Assembly: GCA_000437855.1 (NCBI GenBank)
Contig: FR902170.1
Span: 35,588 to 99,587 of the forward strand
Direction of reading: 5' to 3'
From: Clostridium sp. CAG:567
GTDB taxonomy: Bacteria > Bacillota > Clostridia > TANB77 > CAG-508
DNA length: 64,000 bases
The position numbers and the translations under genes were made by a program. The first letter of the stretch is position 1. Every line of letters starts with the position of its first letter. Positions 32,761-43,192 of this stretch are shown in pieces. The notes beneath the pieces are model-generated. The model worked only from the letters and a program-made list of their open reading frames with translations, was not told the DNA's origin and searched no databases.

Positions 32761-33084
32761 TTGGTTAATAATCAAAAAATATGTGGTTTAATAGGACTAG
32801 CAACTAAAGCTGGAAAAATAGTGGCTGGAACAGATGCATGTATACAGGAAATAGAAAAAAGAAATGTTAAATTATTAATATTAGCAGTAGATGCATCTGA
32901 TAGAACTAAAAATACATTTAAAGAAAAATGTAAAGAATTTAATATTAATATATACGAAAAACTTACAATTAATGAAATTAGTAATTCAATTGGAAAATCC
33001 AATAAGGCTGTTTTGGGAATTAAAGATATTGGTTTTGCAAAGGCGATGAACAAAATAATTAATGGGGGTGAAATGATTGGGTAA
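32761..33084 (+). CDS. ylxQ: YlxQ, L7Ae-family K-turn RNA-binding protein
   Basis: This 107-residue member of the L7Ae/L30e family carries [23 protein letters not shown] and [15 protein letters not shown], followed by ECNK-type contacts replaced by [11 protein letters not shown]. Such proteins bind kink-turn RNAs. TTG 32761 is the start, with AAGGAG upstream. It overlaps infB by 8 bases. Confidence 0.9.
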   Translation: MVNNQKICGLIGLATKAGKIVAGTDACIQEIEKRNVKLLILAVDASDRTKNTFKEKCKEFNINIYEKLTINEISNSIGKSNKAVLGIKDIGFAKAMNKIINGGEMIG

Positions 33085-36043
33085 ACTTAAAGTACATGAA
33101 CTTGCTAAAGAATTAGGTTTAGAAAGTAAAGAACTAATAAAAAAAGCAAAAGAAGTAGGTATTGAGGTAACAAGTCATTTAAGTTCTTTGGAAGAAGAGC
33201 AAATACAAAAAATAAAAAATATTTTTGAGAATAAGGGAGTAAAATCACAAAAAAGTATGGAGCAAGAAAAAAATAAAGAAAAGAAAGAAAAAAATACTAA
33301 AAAAGAAGCTACACCAGTTATTATAAGACGTGAAGTTATATTAGCTGATGAGGAAAAACAAGAAAAGAAACAAGAAAAAACAGAAAGAAAAGATGTTGGT
33401 TTTGTTGAAAGAAAAAACAATAAAGATTTTAATATTGTTTATAGAAAACAACCTGTAAAACCAATGACTGTAAGTGAGCTATTTGGATTAAAAACAAATA
33501 AAAAAGAAGAAAAAGCTCCTGAACCAATAAAAGAAGAGAAAAAAGAAGAACCTAAAGTAGAAGAAAAAAAGGTTGAAGAAAAGAAAGAAGAAATTAAACA
33601 AGAAACAAAACCTGTAGAAGTAAAACCTACAGTTACTTCAAATGCAGAAAATAAAAACAATTACCCTAATCGTGAAAAAACAAATAATCAATACCAAGGA
33701 AATCGTTATGAAAATCGCCAAAATAATAATTCAGGATCAAACAATTACCAAAACCGTTATGATAATAATCGTCCAAATAGATTTGGAAATAATCAAAATA
33801 ACGGAAACTATGAAAATCGTCAAAGAGACAATAGGTTTGACAATCGCCAAGGCAATAATAACCGTCAAAATGGAGATAATAAATTTAATAACCAAAATAG
33901 AAACGGACAAAGACCATTTAATAGAAATAATAATGGAAGACCTTTAGACAATTATGGAATTGACAAAAATATTAAAGATATAATGGCTACTGAAATAGTT
34001 GAAAAGGAAGATAAAAGAGACATAAGTACAAGAGCAATAGATAAAGAAAAAGCAAACCGCTATGAAGATAATAAAGCTAAAAAAGGAGTTAAAGTTAAAA
34101 AAGGTGATCGTTTTAGTGAAGAGTTTAATGAAGGAAAATTAAAAGATTTAAAGCAAGTAGATAAATTATCTCGTATGTTTAATGAACAAGATGGCGGAAT
34201 GCTTGATTACTATGACCTTACAACAGCAAGAGGAAAGAAAAATAAACGTAAACCACAAAAAGACGAAGAAAGAACAAAACAAAAAATATTTGAATTAACA
34301 GAAATTACAATTCCAGAAATGATTACAGTAAAAGATTTAGCTGCAGAAATGAAAAAGACAAGTGGAGAAGTTATAAAAAAATTATTTAACTACGGAATTA
34401 TGGCTACAATTAATAACACAGTTGACTTTGATACAGCATTTTTAGTAGCTCAAGAATTTGGAATTACAGCAAATAAAAAAGAAGAAGTAAAAGAAGAAGA
34501 TATTTTATTTGATGATACTGAAGACACAGCAGAAGAATTAGAACCAAGACCACCAGTAGTTGTTGTTATGGGGCACGTTGATCATGGTAAAACATCACTT
34601 TTGGATGCTATTCGTAGTACAAATGTTATTGAAGGTGAAGCAGGAGGAATTACTCAACATATTGGTGCTTATAAAGTAAATATAAGTGGAAGAGAAATAA
34701 CATTCTTAGATACGCCTGGTCATGAAGCATTTACAGCAATGCGTGCTAGAGGTGCTCAAATTACAGATATTGCAATTCTTATTGTTGCAGCAGATGATGG
34801 TGTTATGCCACAAACAGTTGAAGCTATAAACCATGCAAAAGCAGCAGGAATTCCAATTATTGTTGCAATTAATAAAATTGATTTGCCAGGAGCAAATGTT
34901 GAAAAAATAAAACAAGAGTTAATGGAATATGAACTAGTTCCAGAAGAATGGGGTGGAGATACAATTTATGTTCCAATATCTGCTAAGAAGAAAATAAACA
35001 TTGATAATTTATTAGAAATGGTATTATTAGTAGCTGATATGAAAGAATTAAAAGCAAACCCTAATAAACAAGCTAAAGGAACAGTTATTGAAGCAAGACT
35101 TGACAAATCAAAAGGACCTATTGCATCAATGCTTGTACAAAGAGGAACTTTAGATGAAGGCGACACAATTGTTGTTGGTAAATCTATTGGTAGAATTCGT
35201 GTAATGAAAAATGACAAAGGTCAAAGAGTTAAAAAGGCAGGACCTTCAACACCTGTTGAAATTATGGGATTAACAGAAGTTCCAGAAGCAGGCGATACTT
35301 TCTATGAAGTAAAAGACGAAAAAATGGCTAAACACTTAATTGAAAGAAGAAAACGTCAAGAAAGAGAACAAATAATAAATGAAAATAGTAAAGTTACATT
35401 AAGTAACCTATTTGAAAAAATGGAAAGTGAAAACCTAAAACAATTAAACATTATAGTAAAAGCAGATGTACAAGGTACAGCTCAAGCATTAAAACAATCA
35501 CTTGAAAAATTATCTAATGACGAAGTAAAAGTTAAGGTAATACATGCTGTAGCAGGAGCTGTAACAGAATCTGATGTTCAACTTGCAAAAGCAGGAAAAT
35601 GTATTATTATTGCATTTAACGTAAGACCAGTTAATACTGCAAAAGACATGGCTGAAAAAGAAGGAGTAGAAATTAAACAATACTCTGTTATATATCAAGC
35701 AATTGAAGATGTTCAAGCAGCTATGAAAGGAATGCTAGATCCAGTATATGAAGAAAAAGTAATAGGTAATGCAGTTGTAAGACAAACATTTAAAGTTTCA
35801 GGAGTTGGAACAATTGCTGGTGTATTTGTACTAGATGGAAAGATTGAAAGAAATGCAGGAGTTAGGGTAATACGTGAAAATGTAGTAATACATGATGGAA
35901 AATTAATATCATTAAAAAGATTCAAAGATGATGCAAAAGAAGTTACAAAAGGCTTTGAATGTGGTCTTCAAATTGAAAATTATAATGATGTTAAAGAAGA
36001 CGATACATTAGAATTTTATGTAATGGAAGAAGTTAAACGTTAA
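33077..36043 (+). CDS. infB: Translation initiation factor IF-2
   Basis: This 988-residue GTPase delivers initiator tRNA. An N-terminal IF2_N subdomain ([20 protein letters not shown]) is followed by a ~130-residue Lys/Glu-rich part and a ~110-residue Asn/Arg/Gln/Tyr-rich low-complexity linker, then a second IF2_N (~430-480, [15 protein letters not shown]). The G domain has GHVDHGKTS (G1), DTPGHEAF (G3) and NKIDLPG (G4). Domains II-IV are complete, ending [12 protein letters not shown] 33077 is the start, with GGGGGTG upstream, inside the end of ylxQ. Confidence 0.97.
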   Translation: MGKLKVHELAKELGLESKELIKKAKEVGIEVTSHLSSLEEEQIQKIKNIFENKGVKSQKSMEQEKNKEKKEKNTKKEATPVIIRREVILADEEKQEKKQEKTERKDVGFVERKNNKDFNIVYRKQPVKPMTVSELFGLKTNKKEEKAPEPIKEEKKEEPKVEEKKVEEKKEEIKQETKPVEVKPTVTSNAENKNNYPNREKTNNQYQGNRYENRQNNNSGSNNYQNRYDNNRPNRFGNNQNNGNYENRQRDNRFDNRQGNNNRQNGDNKFNNQNRNGQRPFNRNNNGRPLDNYGIDKNIKDIMATEIVEKEDKRDISTRAIDKEKANRYEDNKAKKGVKVKKGDRFSEEFNEGKLKDLKQVDKLSRMFNEQDGGMLDYYDLTTARGKKNKRKPQKDEERTKQKIFELTEITIPEMITVKDLAAEMKKTSGEVIKKLFNYGIMATINNTVDFDTAFLVAQEFGITANKKEEVKEEDILFDDTEDTAEELEPRPPVVVVMGHVDHGKTSLLDAIRSTNVIEGEAGGITQHIGAYKVNISGREITFLDTPGHEAFTAMRARGAQITDIAILIVAADDGVMPQTVEAINHAKAAGIPIIVAINKIDLPGANVEKIKQELMEYELVPEEWGGDTIYVPISAKKKINIDNLLEMVLLVADMKELKANPNKQAKGTVIEARLDKSKGPIASMLVQRGTLDEGDTIVVGKSIGRIRVMKNDKGQRVKKAGPSTPVEIMGLTEVPEAGDTFYEVKDEKMAKHLIERRKRQEREQIINENSKVTLSNLFEKMESENLKQLNIIVKADVQGTAQALKQSLEKLSNDEVKVKVIHAVAGAVTESDVQLAKAGKCIIIAFNVRPVNTAKDMAEKEGVEIKQYSVIYQAIEDVQAAMKGMLDPVYEEKVIGNAVVRQTFKVSGVGTIAGVFVLDGKIERNAGVRVIRENVVIHDGKLISLKRFKDDAKEVTKGFECGLQIENYNDVKEDDTLEFYVMEEVKR

Positions 36044-36057
36044 AAGGAGAGAAAATA

Positions 36058-36417
36058 ATGCCAAAGAATGAGGCAAGACTTAACAGAGTTAATGAAGAAT
36101 TAAAAAAAGAAATTAGCCATGTACTTACTTTTGAGCTTAAAAACTCAAAAGTAACAGGGCTAATTAGTGTAACAAAAGCTAAAATAACACCTGATTTTAA
36201 ATATGCAAAAATCTACGTAAGCATTTTAAACTCTAAAAGCATTGGAAAAACTATGGAAGGATTAAAAGAATCTTCAGGATTTATTCGTAGCCAAGTTGCA
36301 AAAAATATCAATTTAAGAATTACACCAGAGCTTATATTTGAATTAGATGATTCATTAGAATATGGTGCAAAAATTGATAGTATTTTAAATGAATTGAAAA
36401 AAGAAAAGAATAAATAA
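36058..36417 (+). CDS. rbfA: 30S ribosome-binding factor RbfA
   Basis: This KH-fold protein (119 residues) matures the 16S rRNA 5' end. It has RLNRVNEELKKEISHVL, GLISVTKAKITPDFKYAKIYVS and the helix-kink-helix region GFIRSQVAKNINLRITPELIFELDDS. AAAGGAG is the RBS. It follows infB by 14 bases, the standard order. Confidence 0.95.
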   Translation: MPKNEARLNRVNEELKKEISHVLTFELKNSKVTGLISVTKAKITPDFKYAKIYVSILNSKSIGKTMEGLKESSGFIRSQVAKNINLRITPELIFELDDSLEYGAKIDSILNELKKEKNK

Positions 36418-36432
36418 GAATAGAGGTAAAAA

Positions 36433-37380
36433 ATGACTTTAGATAATATTTTAGAACAAATTAATAAAGCAGAAAAAATAGTAATATTAACACATGAAAA
36501 TCCAGATGGAGATGCAATGGGAAGCAGTTTGGCTATGTACCATGCGCTAAAGGCTTATGGAAAAAATCCAGACTTAGTAATTCCAGAACATCCAAAGGTA
36601 TTTGATTGTTTACCAGGAATAAATGAAATAAAAACTGAAACAAATATAGAACACTATGACTTAGCAATTTCACTTGATTGTGCATCAATAAAAATGTTAA
36701 ATGGTTTTGCACAATATTTTGAAAATGCAAAAGAAAAGGTGTGTATTGATCATCATGGTACAAATACAATGTTTGGAGACTATAACTATGTTAATCCTGA
36801 TGCGCCAGCTTGTGCACAGATTTTATTAGTAATTCTAGAATATTTTGGAATAGAAATTACAAAAGAAATTGGTACATGTATATTAGCAGGAATTATAACA
36901 GATACAGGTGGATTCAAATATCAAGGGGTTACAGCAGAAACTTTTGAATTTGTAGCATGGCTTTTAAATAAGGGAGTTAATGTATCAAAAGTATATCACC
37001 AAGTATTACAAACAAAAACAAAAGCTAATTTTGAGTTACATAGAATTGCAAATAATAGAATTGAATTTTTAGCAGATGGGAAAATTGCATATACATATAT
37101 AACAGAAGAAGATGAAAAAAATGTACATGCTGAAAGTGGAGACCATGAAGGAATTGTTGAAATAGGAAGAGATGTTGAAGGCGTTGAAGTTTCAATATTT
37201 ATACGTCAAACAGAAAGAGGATGTAAAGTATCACTTCGCTCAAATGATTATGTGAATGTTTCTGATGCATGTGTTGTATTTGGCGGAGGAGGACATCCAA
37301 GAGCAGCAGGGTGCATAATTCAAAGCAATATGGAACAAGTAAAAGATAAAGTAATAAAAGAAGTAATGAGATTATTATAA
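36433..37380 (+). CDS. nrnA: NrnA-type DHH phosphoesterase (oligoribonuclease/pAp phosphatase)
   Basis: The protein (315 residues) is a DHH/DHHA1 hydrolase with HENPDGDAMGSSLAMYHAL, SLDCASI, the DHH motif CIDHHGTN, ITDTGGFKYQG and the DHHA1 substrate motif GGGGHPRAAGC. NrnA degrades very short RNAs and dephosphorylates pAp. Its position between rbfA and truB is characteristic of Firmicutes. Confidence 0.93.
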   Translation: MTLDNILEQINKAEKIVILTHENPDGDAMGSSLAMYHALKAYGKNPDLVIPEHPKVFDCLPGINEIKTETNIEHYDLAISLDCASIKMLNGFAQYFENAKEKVCIDHHGTNTMFGDYNYVNPDAPACAQILLVILEYFGIEITKEIGTCILAGIITDTGGFKYQGVTAETFEFVAWLLNKGVNVSKVYHQVLQTKTKANFELHRIANNRIEFLADGKIAYTYITEEDEKNVHAESGDHEGIVEIGRDVEGVEVSIFIRQTERGCKVSLRSNDYVNVSDACVVFGGGGHPRAAGCIIQSNMEQVKDKVIKEVMRLL

Positions 37381-37381
37381 T

Positions 37382-38254
37382 ATGGATGGAATTTTAATAA
37401 TTAATAAACCAAAGCAATATACATCACATGATGTGGTGGCAAAAGTAAAAAAAATATGTGGTGAAAAAGTGGGACATACAGGAACATTAGATCCGATGGC
37501 AACTGGTGTGTTACCACTTCTTCTTGGTCAAGGAACTAAACTTTCAAAATATTTAATAAATCATGATAAAACATATATAGCTACAATTCAACTTGGAAAG
37601 AAAACAGATACTTTAGACAGTGAAGGAAGTATACTAGAAGAAAGACTTGTTGATGGAAAACTATTGAATAAAGAAAATGTGCAACGAGTTTTAGAATGTC
37701 AAATAGGAAAGCAAATACAAACACCACCAATTTATTCTGCAATTAAAGTGAATGGAAAAAAACTATATGAATATGCGAGAAAAGGTGTAGAAGTTGAAAT
37801 ACCAAAAAGAGAAATAGAAATATATAATATTGAATTATTAGATATAAATGAAAAAGACAAAACAATTGAATTTAGAGTACATTGCTCAAAAGGAACATAT
37901 ATTAGAACTTTGTGTGAGAATATTGCAGAAAAATTAGGAACAATAGGGTATATGAAAGAATTAAATAGAGTTCAAGTTGGGCAGTTTAATTTAAATCAGG
38001 CTATTACAGTTGAAGAACTAGAAAAAAATAAGGAAAATGAAAAGTTCTTGAATCAACATTTAATAACAGTGCAAAACTTTTTTGAAAAATATCCAATCGT
38101 TGAATTAAAAGAGGAAAAATTAAAATTATTTCTAAATGGAGTACAATTAACAAATAATAACGATGATGGCTTATACCAAATAAAGGTTAACAATGTAGTT
38201 GTAGGAATAGGAACAATAAAAAATAAATTATTAAAAAGAGAAATAATATACTAA
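37382..38254 (+). CDS. truB: tRNA pseudouridine(55) synthase
   Basis: TruB makes pseudouridine 55 in the T loop. The protein (290 residues) has GILIINKPKQYTSHDVV, the catalytic Asp in GHTGTLDPMATGVLPLLLG, YIATIQLGKKTDTLD and CSKGTYIRTLCENIAEKLG. It starts one base after the nrnA stop. It ends the operon; ribF, which often follows, is absent. A terminator lies at the stop codon. Confidence 0.95.
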   Translation: MDGILIINKPKQYTSHDVVAKVKKICGEKVGHTGTLDPMATGVLPLLLGQGTKLSKYLINHDKTYIATIQLGKKTDTLDSEGSILEERLVDGKLLNKENVQRVLECQIGKQIQTPPIYSAIKVNGKKLYEYARKGVEVEIPKREIEIYNIELLDINEKDKTIEFRVHCSKGTYIRTLCENIAEKLGTIGYMKELNRVQVGQFNLNQAITVEELEKNKENEKFLNQHLITVQNFFEKYPIVELKEEKLKLFLNGVQLTNNNDDGLYQIKVNNVVVGIGTIKNKLLKREIIY

Positions 38255-38290
38255 AAGTAGTATCTAGATTATAAAGATACTACTTTTTTA
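38253..38290. terminator. Bidirectional terminator after truB
   Basis: AAAAGTAGTATCT and AGATACTACTTTTTT form a perfect stem between convergent genes. Confidence 0.85.
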
Positions 38291-39169
38291 TTAATAAAAA
38301 TAACAATCATTTAGATTTATTTCTTCAGAATAACTACCATCATAAATAGTTTTATTTGCATCAGCATTTTGTAAAGGAACTTGTAATACAACCTGATATG
38401 AATAGTCTTCATTTAATTCATTAATGATATGAATTGTAAAAGAAACTTCATTTTTTATAGATGATAAAGGTATAGAAGAACGTTTTAATATTGAACCATC
38501 AAAAGATAGACTATCTTCAATATTATTTATAACATGCCCATTTTTTATATTTTGATTTAAATAACGAAGAGTAATTGGCAAAATAAAGTGATTGTCAATA
38601 CTAGGTTCCGAAACAATATCATTTAATAGAGAATCCGTACTATCAACTATATTAAAATTAATTTTACTTTGTTGTTCATTAGAAATTGCAAGTTCATCAT
38701 CTGATATTAAACCGAAATTTAAAATTGGAATATAATTTAAATTTAAGTTACCAGTATTAGTATTTGAAAAATTTATTTTATCAATATAGATTTTAGAAAT
38801 ACTATATTTGGCTGAAGTATCGACGACTTGTAGATTTTCCTCTAAATTATTTTCTAAGTTATTTTTTACATTATTTATACCTAAGTATAAAGCAATATCA
38901 GTATATTGACTTACATTAACATCCCACATTGCCTTTCCTTCAGAATTATTTATACCAGTTGCACTACTGTAACAGTATATTTTATCTAAATAAAATATAG
39001 AAGATTTTTTTTCAAAATTAGAAACGCTATTTGAGAAGTTTAGTTTTCTAACCAAATTTGGAATGAAAAAAATAGATATAATAATGATAGTTATAAGACT
39101 AAAAGTAATTAAAACAATTTTGGCCCAATTGCATTTAAGAAATGTTATAAAATTATTTTTATTTTTCAT
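38291..39169 (-). CDS. Hypothetical membrane-anchored extracytoplasmic protein
   Basis: I do not recognise this 292-residue protein. A short cytosolic N-terminus (MKNKNNFITFLKCNWAK) leads into one membrane helix (~18-40), then a Ser/Asn-rich external domain likely to be beta-rich. No Cys pairs, catalytic motif or sorting signal are visible. It is monocistronic, convergent with truB and divergent from the DUF4153 gene. AGGAGTT lies before its start. Confidence 0.5.
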   Translation of the reverse strand: MKNKNNFITFLKCNWAKIVLITFSLITIIIISIFFIPNLVRKLNFSNSVSNFEKKSSIFYLDKIYCYSSATGINNSEGKAMWDVNVSQYTDIALYLGINNVKNNLENNLEENLQVVDTSAKYSISKIYIDKINFSNTNTGNLNLNYIPILNFGLISDDELAISNEQQSKINFNIVDSTDSLLNDIVSEPSIDNHFILPITLRYLNQNIKNGHVINNIEDSLSFDGSILKRSSIPLSSIKNEVSFTIHIINELNEDYSYQVVLQVPLQNADANKTIYDGSYSEEINLNDCYFY

Positions 39170-39313
39170 ATAAACTCCTAAATTATTTGATAAAATTAAG
39201 ATATCATAAACAAGAAAAAAAGAAAATAGATTTTGATAAAAATAAACTTGAATTATTGAAAAAAAGTAAAAGATATAATATTATAAATATAAATTTATTG
39301 AAAGGGTAATTTT

Positions 39314-40930
39314 ATGTCGAAAATAAAAGAATTTTTAAAAGGGATAGTTTCGAATTACAAAAACAGTTTTAAACAATATACAGCAACTAATATAATAATA
39401 TTATTAACAACTTTATTTTTTGTATTTGCATTAGAAAATTTACCAACAATAACAGATAAATTGTTAACAGTAATAGTTATATGTGCTGTGAATTTTTTTA
39501 CTTGTGAAACATATTTTAAGAAAATGAGCCAAAGGGGAATAGCCTACATAGTAAGTATAGGAGTAGCAATAGGATTAGAAAAACTAATGTATACAGAAAA
39601 TCTTTCAGCTGTTAGGTTTGGAATAGGATATATAATAATAATATTTTTAATTGGATTAATACAAGTAATAAGAAATTCAGAAGTTGACGTGGGAGAATAT
39701 GTTGTAAAAACATTTAAAAATCTTTTTGGTGTTGGAATAATATATTCAATTTTAAACATTGGCTTAACATTAATATTATTTATATTTATTGCATTGATTT
39801 TAAATGATACAAATAACTTCAACTTGATAGGAAGATTGCAAATTGCATTGTTAGGGTTATGGATGTTACCAGCAAGTTTAGTTGCTATAACAGATGTAAA
39901 AAATGAAGTTTCAAAATTTATAAAAGCAATTATATTATATATAATGTTGCCACTAACAATATTAGCTACGGCAATAATTTATATGTATATGGCTAAAATA
40001 ATTATAATAAGAGAAATACCAGCAAATTCAATATTTAGAATATTAGCAGGGTTGTTTATTGTAGCATTTCCTGTATGGACGGCAATACATGCATTTAGAG
40101 AAGAAGCAAAAATAATAGAAAAATTTTGCAAAATATTGCCAATATCTTTTATTCCATTTGTATTATTACAAATTTATTCGATATATGCTCGTATTGATGG
40201 AAATGGACTTACACCAAGTAGATATATAGGAATAATGTTTATAGTATTTGAAATAATAGCAATATTTTTGTCTTTATATAAAGAAAGGAAATATTTAATA
40301 CATACAATAACAGCAGTATCAGTGATAATAGCAATATCTACAATGCTTCCAATTGTGAATGTACAATCAGCTTCTAATATAAGTCAATCAAACAGATTAA
40401 AAAAGGCTTGGAGAACAGGACAAAGTTTTGATGAATTATCAGATGAAAATAAAGAAATAGCTAAAAGTGCTTATGATTACTTAAAAAGACAAAATGATTC
40501 TGATAAATATATACCAAACTATGTAAGTGAAGATGAAATGGATAAAAGTACAAAAGATAATAGAAACTATTATAATGATTATGTACAATATAAAAATGTT
40601 GAATACTCAAAATCTTATGGTAAGGAAGAACCAATCATACCAATTGGAGGATATAGGTATTTGCAAGCAATTGCTGCATCAGAATATAACCAAAAACTTG
40701 AAAATTTTAGAAATATTAAATTCATAGGTTCAGTTACAATTAACTTAGAAGAATATATTTCTAAAGTGATAGAAGAGAATAACGAAAAGGGATACGTAGA
40801 AACAAATAATGTAATAAAAATAGATGAAAACAGAGACTTTTATATAACAAATTTACGAATGAGATATACTGATCAAAAACCGACGAAAATTAGTTATTTT
40901 ACAATAAAAGGATATGTACTACAAAAGTAA
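39314..40930 (+). CDS. DUF4153 family multi-pass membrane protein
   Basis: The protein (538 residues) has about ten membrane helices in residues ~24-350, with the DUF4153-like core around GLWMLPASLVAITDVKNEVSKF and FRILAGLFIVAFPVWTAIHAF. An external C-terminal domain (~360-538) includes WRTGQSFDELSDENKEIAKSAYDYL. GAAAGGG is the RBS. The family is of unknown function. It is followed by the 6S RNA locus. Confidence 0.75.
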   Translation: MSKIKEFLKGIVSNYKNSFKQYTATNIIILLTTLFFVFALENLPTITDKLLTVIVICAVNFFTCETYFKKMSQRGIAYIVSIGVAIGLEKLMYTENLSAVRFGIGYIIIIFLIGLIQVIRNSEVDVGEYVVKTFKNLFGVGIIYSILNIGLTLILFIFIALILNDTNNFNLIGRLQIALLGLWMLPASLVAITDVKNEVSKFIKAIILYIMLPLTILATAIIYMYMAKIIIIREIPANSIFRILAGLFIVAFPVWTAIHAFREEAKIIEKFCKILPISFIPFVLLQIYSIYARIDGNGLTPSRYIGIMFIVFEIIAIFLSLYKERKYLIHTITAVSVIIAISTMLPIVNVQSASNISQSNRLKKAWRTGQSFDELSDENKEIAKSAYDYLKRQNDSDKYIPNYVSEDEMDKSTKDNRNYYNDYVQYKNVEYSKSYGKEEPIIPIGGYRYLQAIAASEYNQKLENFRNIKFIGSVTINLEEYISKVIEENNEKGYVETNNVIKIDENRDFYITNLRMRYTDQKPTKISYFTIKGYVLQK

Positions 40931-40964
40931 TAATAAAAATAATGAAATTTGGTAAAAAAATCAA

Positions 40965-40993
40965 TTGTAATTTTATATGCTTTATGATAATAT
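40965..40993 (+). promoter_or_regulatory. Promoter of the 6S-like RNA
   Basis: TTGTAA (40965-40970), 17 bases, TAATAT (40988-40993), with an extended -10 TGA just upstream. A transcript from here would start near 41000, at the foot of the long RNA stem. Confidence 0.6.
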
Positions 40994-41004
40994 ATATCTA
41001 ATAA

Positions 41005-41220
41005 TTAAATAGAATTTATTTTTCCCTGCATAGTGCGTGTAGACTGGAATTTTAGAACCAACAAATTCTAAACGGGAATCTGCCTTTAAATGTGGCGTGT
41101 AAGCTTACCAACTATTGTAAGAAACCCAGGAGCATTTAACAAGATACCCACCTGTGTAAGCAGGTCCTTAAAATTTCATTCACCTTACGGCTAAGGCGGG
41201 GCTTTGATTTATATAATTTT
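41005..41220 (+). ncRNA. ssrS: Probable 6S RNA (SsrS)
   Basis: This ~215-base non-coding stretch is GC-richer than its surroundings and closes on itself: AATTTATTTTTCCCTGC near the 5' end pairs with GCGGGGCTTTGATTTATAT near the 3' end. The interior has TGGCGTGTAAGCTTACC, GAAACCCAGGAGCATTT and ACCCACCTG-TGTAAG-CAGGTCC, which I recall from clostridial 6S RNAs. 6S RNA mimics an open promoter and sequesters sigma-A RNA polymerase. It has its own promoter and is followed by a hairpin. It fills most of the gap 40931-41319. Confidence 0.72.
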
Positions 41221-41257
41221 AAGGACTAGATGAAAAGCTTAAATATCTAGTCCTTTA
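41220..41257 (+). terminator. Hairpin after the 6S-like RNA
   Basis: AAGGACTAGAT and ATCTAGTCCTT form a perfect 11-base stem, but only a short T run follows, so it may be a terminator or a processing structure. Confidence 0.5.
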
Positions 41258-41319
41258 AGCTATATAAAATTATTGAAAAACAAAATAAGTAAATGATATA
41301 ATATAACAAGGTGAAAAAA

Positions 41320-42177
41320 ATGAAACAAATTGAATTAATAAGATTTGGAGAAAATGCTTTAAAACAAGAAAACATACAAGATGCAGGTATAAAAGCAAGA
41401 ATGCTTTTACAACATATATTAAATCAAACTAGACAAGAAATAATTATTAATAGTGAAAAAATTGTAAATCAGAATCAAATTGATGAATATGAAAAAAGCA
41501 TAAATAAAATAATAAATGGATTACCAATACAATACATAACTCATAATCAACAGTTTATGGGACTTGAGTTTTATGTAGATGAAAATGTTTTAATTCCACA
41601 ACCAGACACTGAAGTTTTAGTTGAACAAACAATAAAAATTATAAATCAATTATCAAAAAACGGAAAAAAAGTTGAAGTATTGGATTTATGTACAGGAAGT
41701 GGAGCAATAGCAATTTCAATTGGCCATTATTGTAATGATTTGGAAATAACTGCAACAGATATCAGTCTAAAAGCACTTGAAATAACTAAAAAAAATGCAA
41801 AAACAAATGAAGTGATAAATTTAGAGATTTTAAAATCCGATTTGTTTAATGAATTGTCAGAAAAAAAGTTTGATGTTATAGTATCAAATCCACCATATAT
41901 TGAAACTGAAACAATAAAAAAGTTGAGCAAAGATGTACAAGCAGAACCACATATAGCCTTAGATGGTGGGAAAGATGGATTAGAATTTTATAGAAAAATA
42001 TTAAATGAGTCACATAAATACCTAAGGCCAAATGGATATTTATTACTAGAAATAGGATATAACCAAGGAAAAATTGTTACAAAATTAGAGTGTAACAATT
42101 TAAAATTAATAACAAATGAACCAATAAAAGATTTTGAAGGAAATAATAGAGTTGTTGTTTTTCAAAAGGAGGGCTAA
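41320..42177 (+). CDS. prmC: Peptide chain release factor N5-glutamine methyltransferase
   Basis: PrmC methylates the GGQ glutamine of RF1/RF2. The protein (285 residues) has the N-terminal helical domain with GLPIQYITHNQQFMGLEFYVD, the SAM site VLDLCTGSGAIAISIG and the catalytic VSNPPYIET. I chose ATG 41320, with AAGGTG seven bases upstream, over the in-frame GTG 41311 that lies within that RBS. whiA starts at the next base after its stop. Confidence 0.94.
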   Translation: MKQIELIRFGENALKQENIQDAGIKARMLLQHILNQTRQEIIINSEKIVNQNQIDEYEKSINKIINGLPIQYITHNQQFMGLEFYVDENVLIPQPDTEVLVEQTIKIINQLSKNGKKVEVLDLCTGSGAIAISIGHYCNDLEITATDISLKALEITKKNAKTNEVINLEILKSDLFNELSEKKFDVIVSNPPYIETETIKKLSKDVQAEPHIALDGGKDGLEFYRKILNESHKYLRPNGYLLLEIGYNQGKIVTKLECNNLKLITNEPIKDFEGNNRVVVFQKEG

Positions 42178-43065
42178 ATGTCTTTTTCAGGTGAAGTAAA
42201 AGAAGAAATAAGTAAATTAAGCAATTTAGCAAACAAAGAAGCAGTAAAATATGAATTACTTGGATATATAATAACTAATAATATATCAGCAGAGAAAAAT
42301 AAAATAAAATTTTGTACCGAAAGTGAATACAGTATAAATCGATTTAGTAAATTATTAAATAATTTACAATACTCAAATCATAAAATAGAAATAATCGGAA
42401 AGAAATTTTGTATTAGTGTAAATAAGCCAGATATTTCAGAAATTACATATATGAACAATACAGTGATGTTAGAAGGCATAATTAACAAAGTTAGTAATCA
42501 AGAAATACTAGAAAAAGCATTTGTAAGAGGAAGTTTTTTAGGAGGAGGATCAGTAAATAACCCTAAAAATAATTATCACTTAGAAATAATTTTTTCATCT
42601 GAAGAAAATGCAAGTATAATACTTGAAATTTTAAGTAAATATGAGATAAATTTTAAAAAAATAGAAAAGAAAAACGGACAAGCAATATATACAAAAGATG
42701 GAGAACAAATTTCAAAATTTTTAGCACTAATTGGGGCAAGCACAGCTGTGCTTAAATTTGAAGAAATACGTGTATATAGAGAAATTAGAAACAATGTTAA
42801 TAGAAAAGTAAATTGTGAAACAGCAAATTTAAATAAAACAGTTGAAGCTGCAATAAAACAAATAGAAGATATAAACTTTCTAAAACAAATAGGACAGTTT
42901 GAAAAAATGCCTGAACAATTACAAGAAGTGGCAGAGTTAAGAATTAAAAATCCAGAAGCAACTTTAAGTGAAATAGGAAAAATGCTATCAAAACCAATAG
43001 GAAAATCAGGAGTAAATCATCGCTTTCAAAACATAGAACAATTTGTTTCTAAATTTAAACAATAG
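42178..43065 (+). CDS. whiA: Sporulation/cell-division regulator WhiA
   Basis: The protein (295 residues) combines an N-terminal LAGLIDADG-homing-endonuclease-like fold (SFSGEVKEEISKL; AFVRGSFLGGGSVNNP) with a C-terminal helix-turn-helix (TLSEIGKMLSKPIGKSGVNHR). In Firmicutes it affects cell division and chromosome segregation. It sits between prmC and hemW; prmC-whiA coupling without yvcJ/yvcK is less usual. AAGGAGGG is the RBS. Confidence 0.94.
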   Translation: MSFSGEVKEEISKLSNLANKEAVKYELLGYIITNNISAEKNKIKFCTESEYSINRFSKLLNNLQYSNHKIEIIGKKFCISVNKPDISEITYMNNTVMLEGIINKVSNQEILEKAFVRGSFLGGGSVNNPKNNYHLEIIFSSEENASIILEILSKYEINFKKIEKKNGQAIYTKDGEQISKFLALIGASTAVLKFEEIRVYREIRNNVNRKVNCETANLNKTVEAAIKQIEDINFLKQIGQFEKMPEQLQEVAELRIKNPEATLSEIGKMLSKPIGKSGVNHRFQNIEQFVSKFKQ

Positions 43066-43077
43066 AGTAGACACAAA

Positions 43078-43167
43078 GATTAACAGTTATATTATTTTTG
43101 AAGCCGGAAAGTCGCTGTTCCTACTCTAACAATTTAATTAAATCTAAAAATTATATAACTGTTAATC
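43078..43167. repeat. Long intercistronic hairpin element (copy 2)
   Basis: Arms GATTAACAGTTATATTATTTTT (first 15 bases identical; 43078-43099) and its complement at 43146-43167 match at 21 of 22 positions. The loop carries GTCGCTGTTCCTACTCTAA, nearly identical to the motif in the element after ruvA, although the arms are unrelated. It lies 12 bases after the whiA stop and 25 bases before hemW. Confidence 0.78.
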
Positions 43168-43192
43168 TAAAAAATAAGAAAGGAATAAAATT

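Noticed and set aside
33642..33947. 101-residue plus-strand frame inside infB
   Set aside because: It is an Ile/Thr-rich alternative frame of the Asn-rich IF-2 linker, with no RBS.
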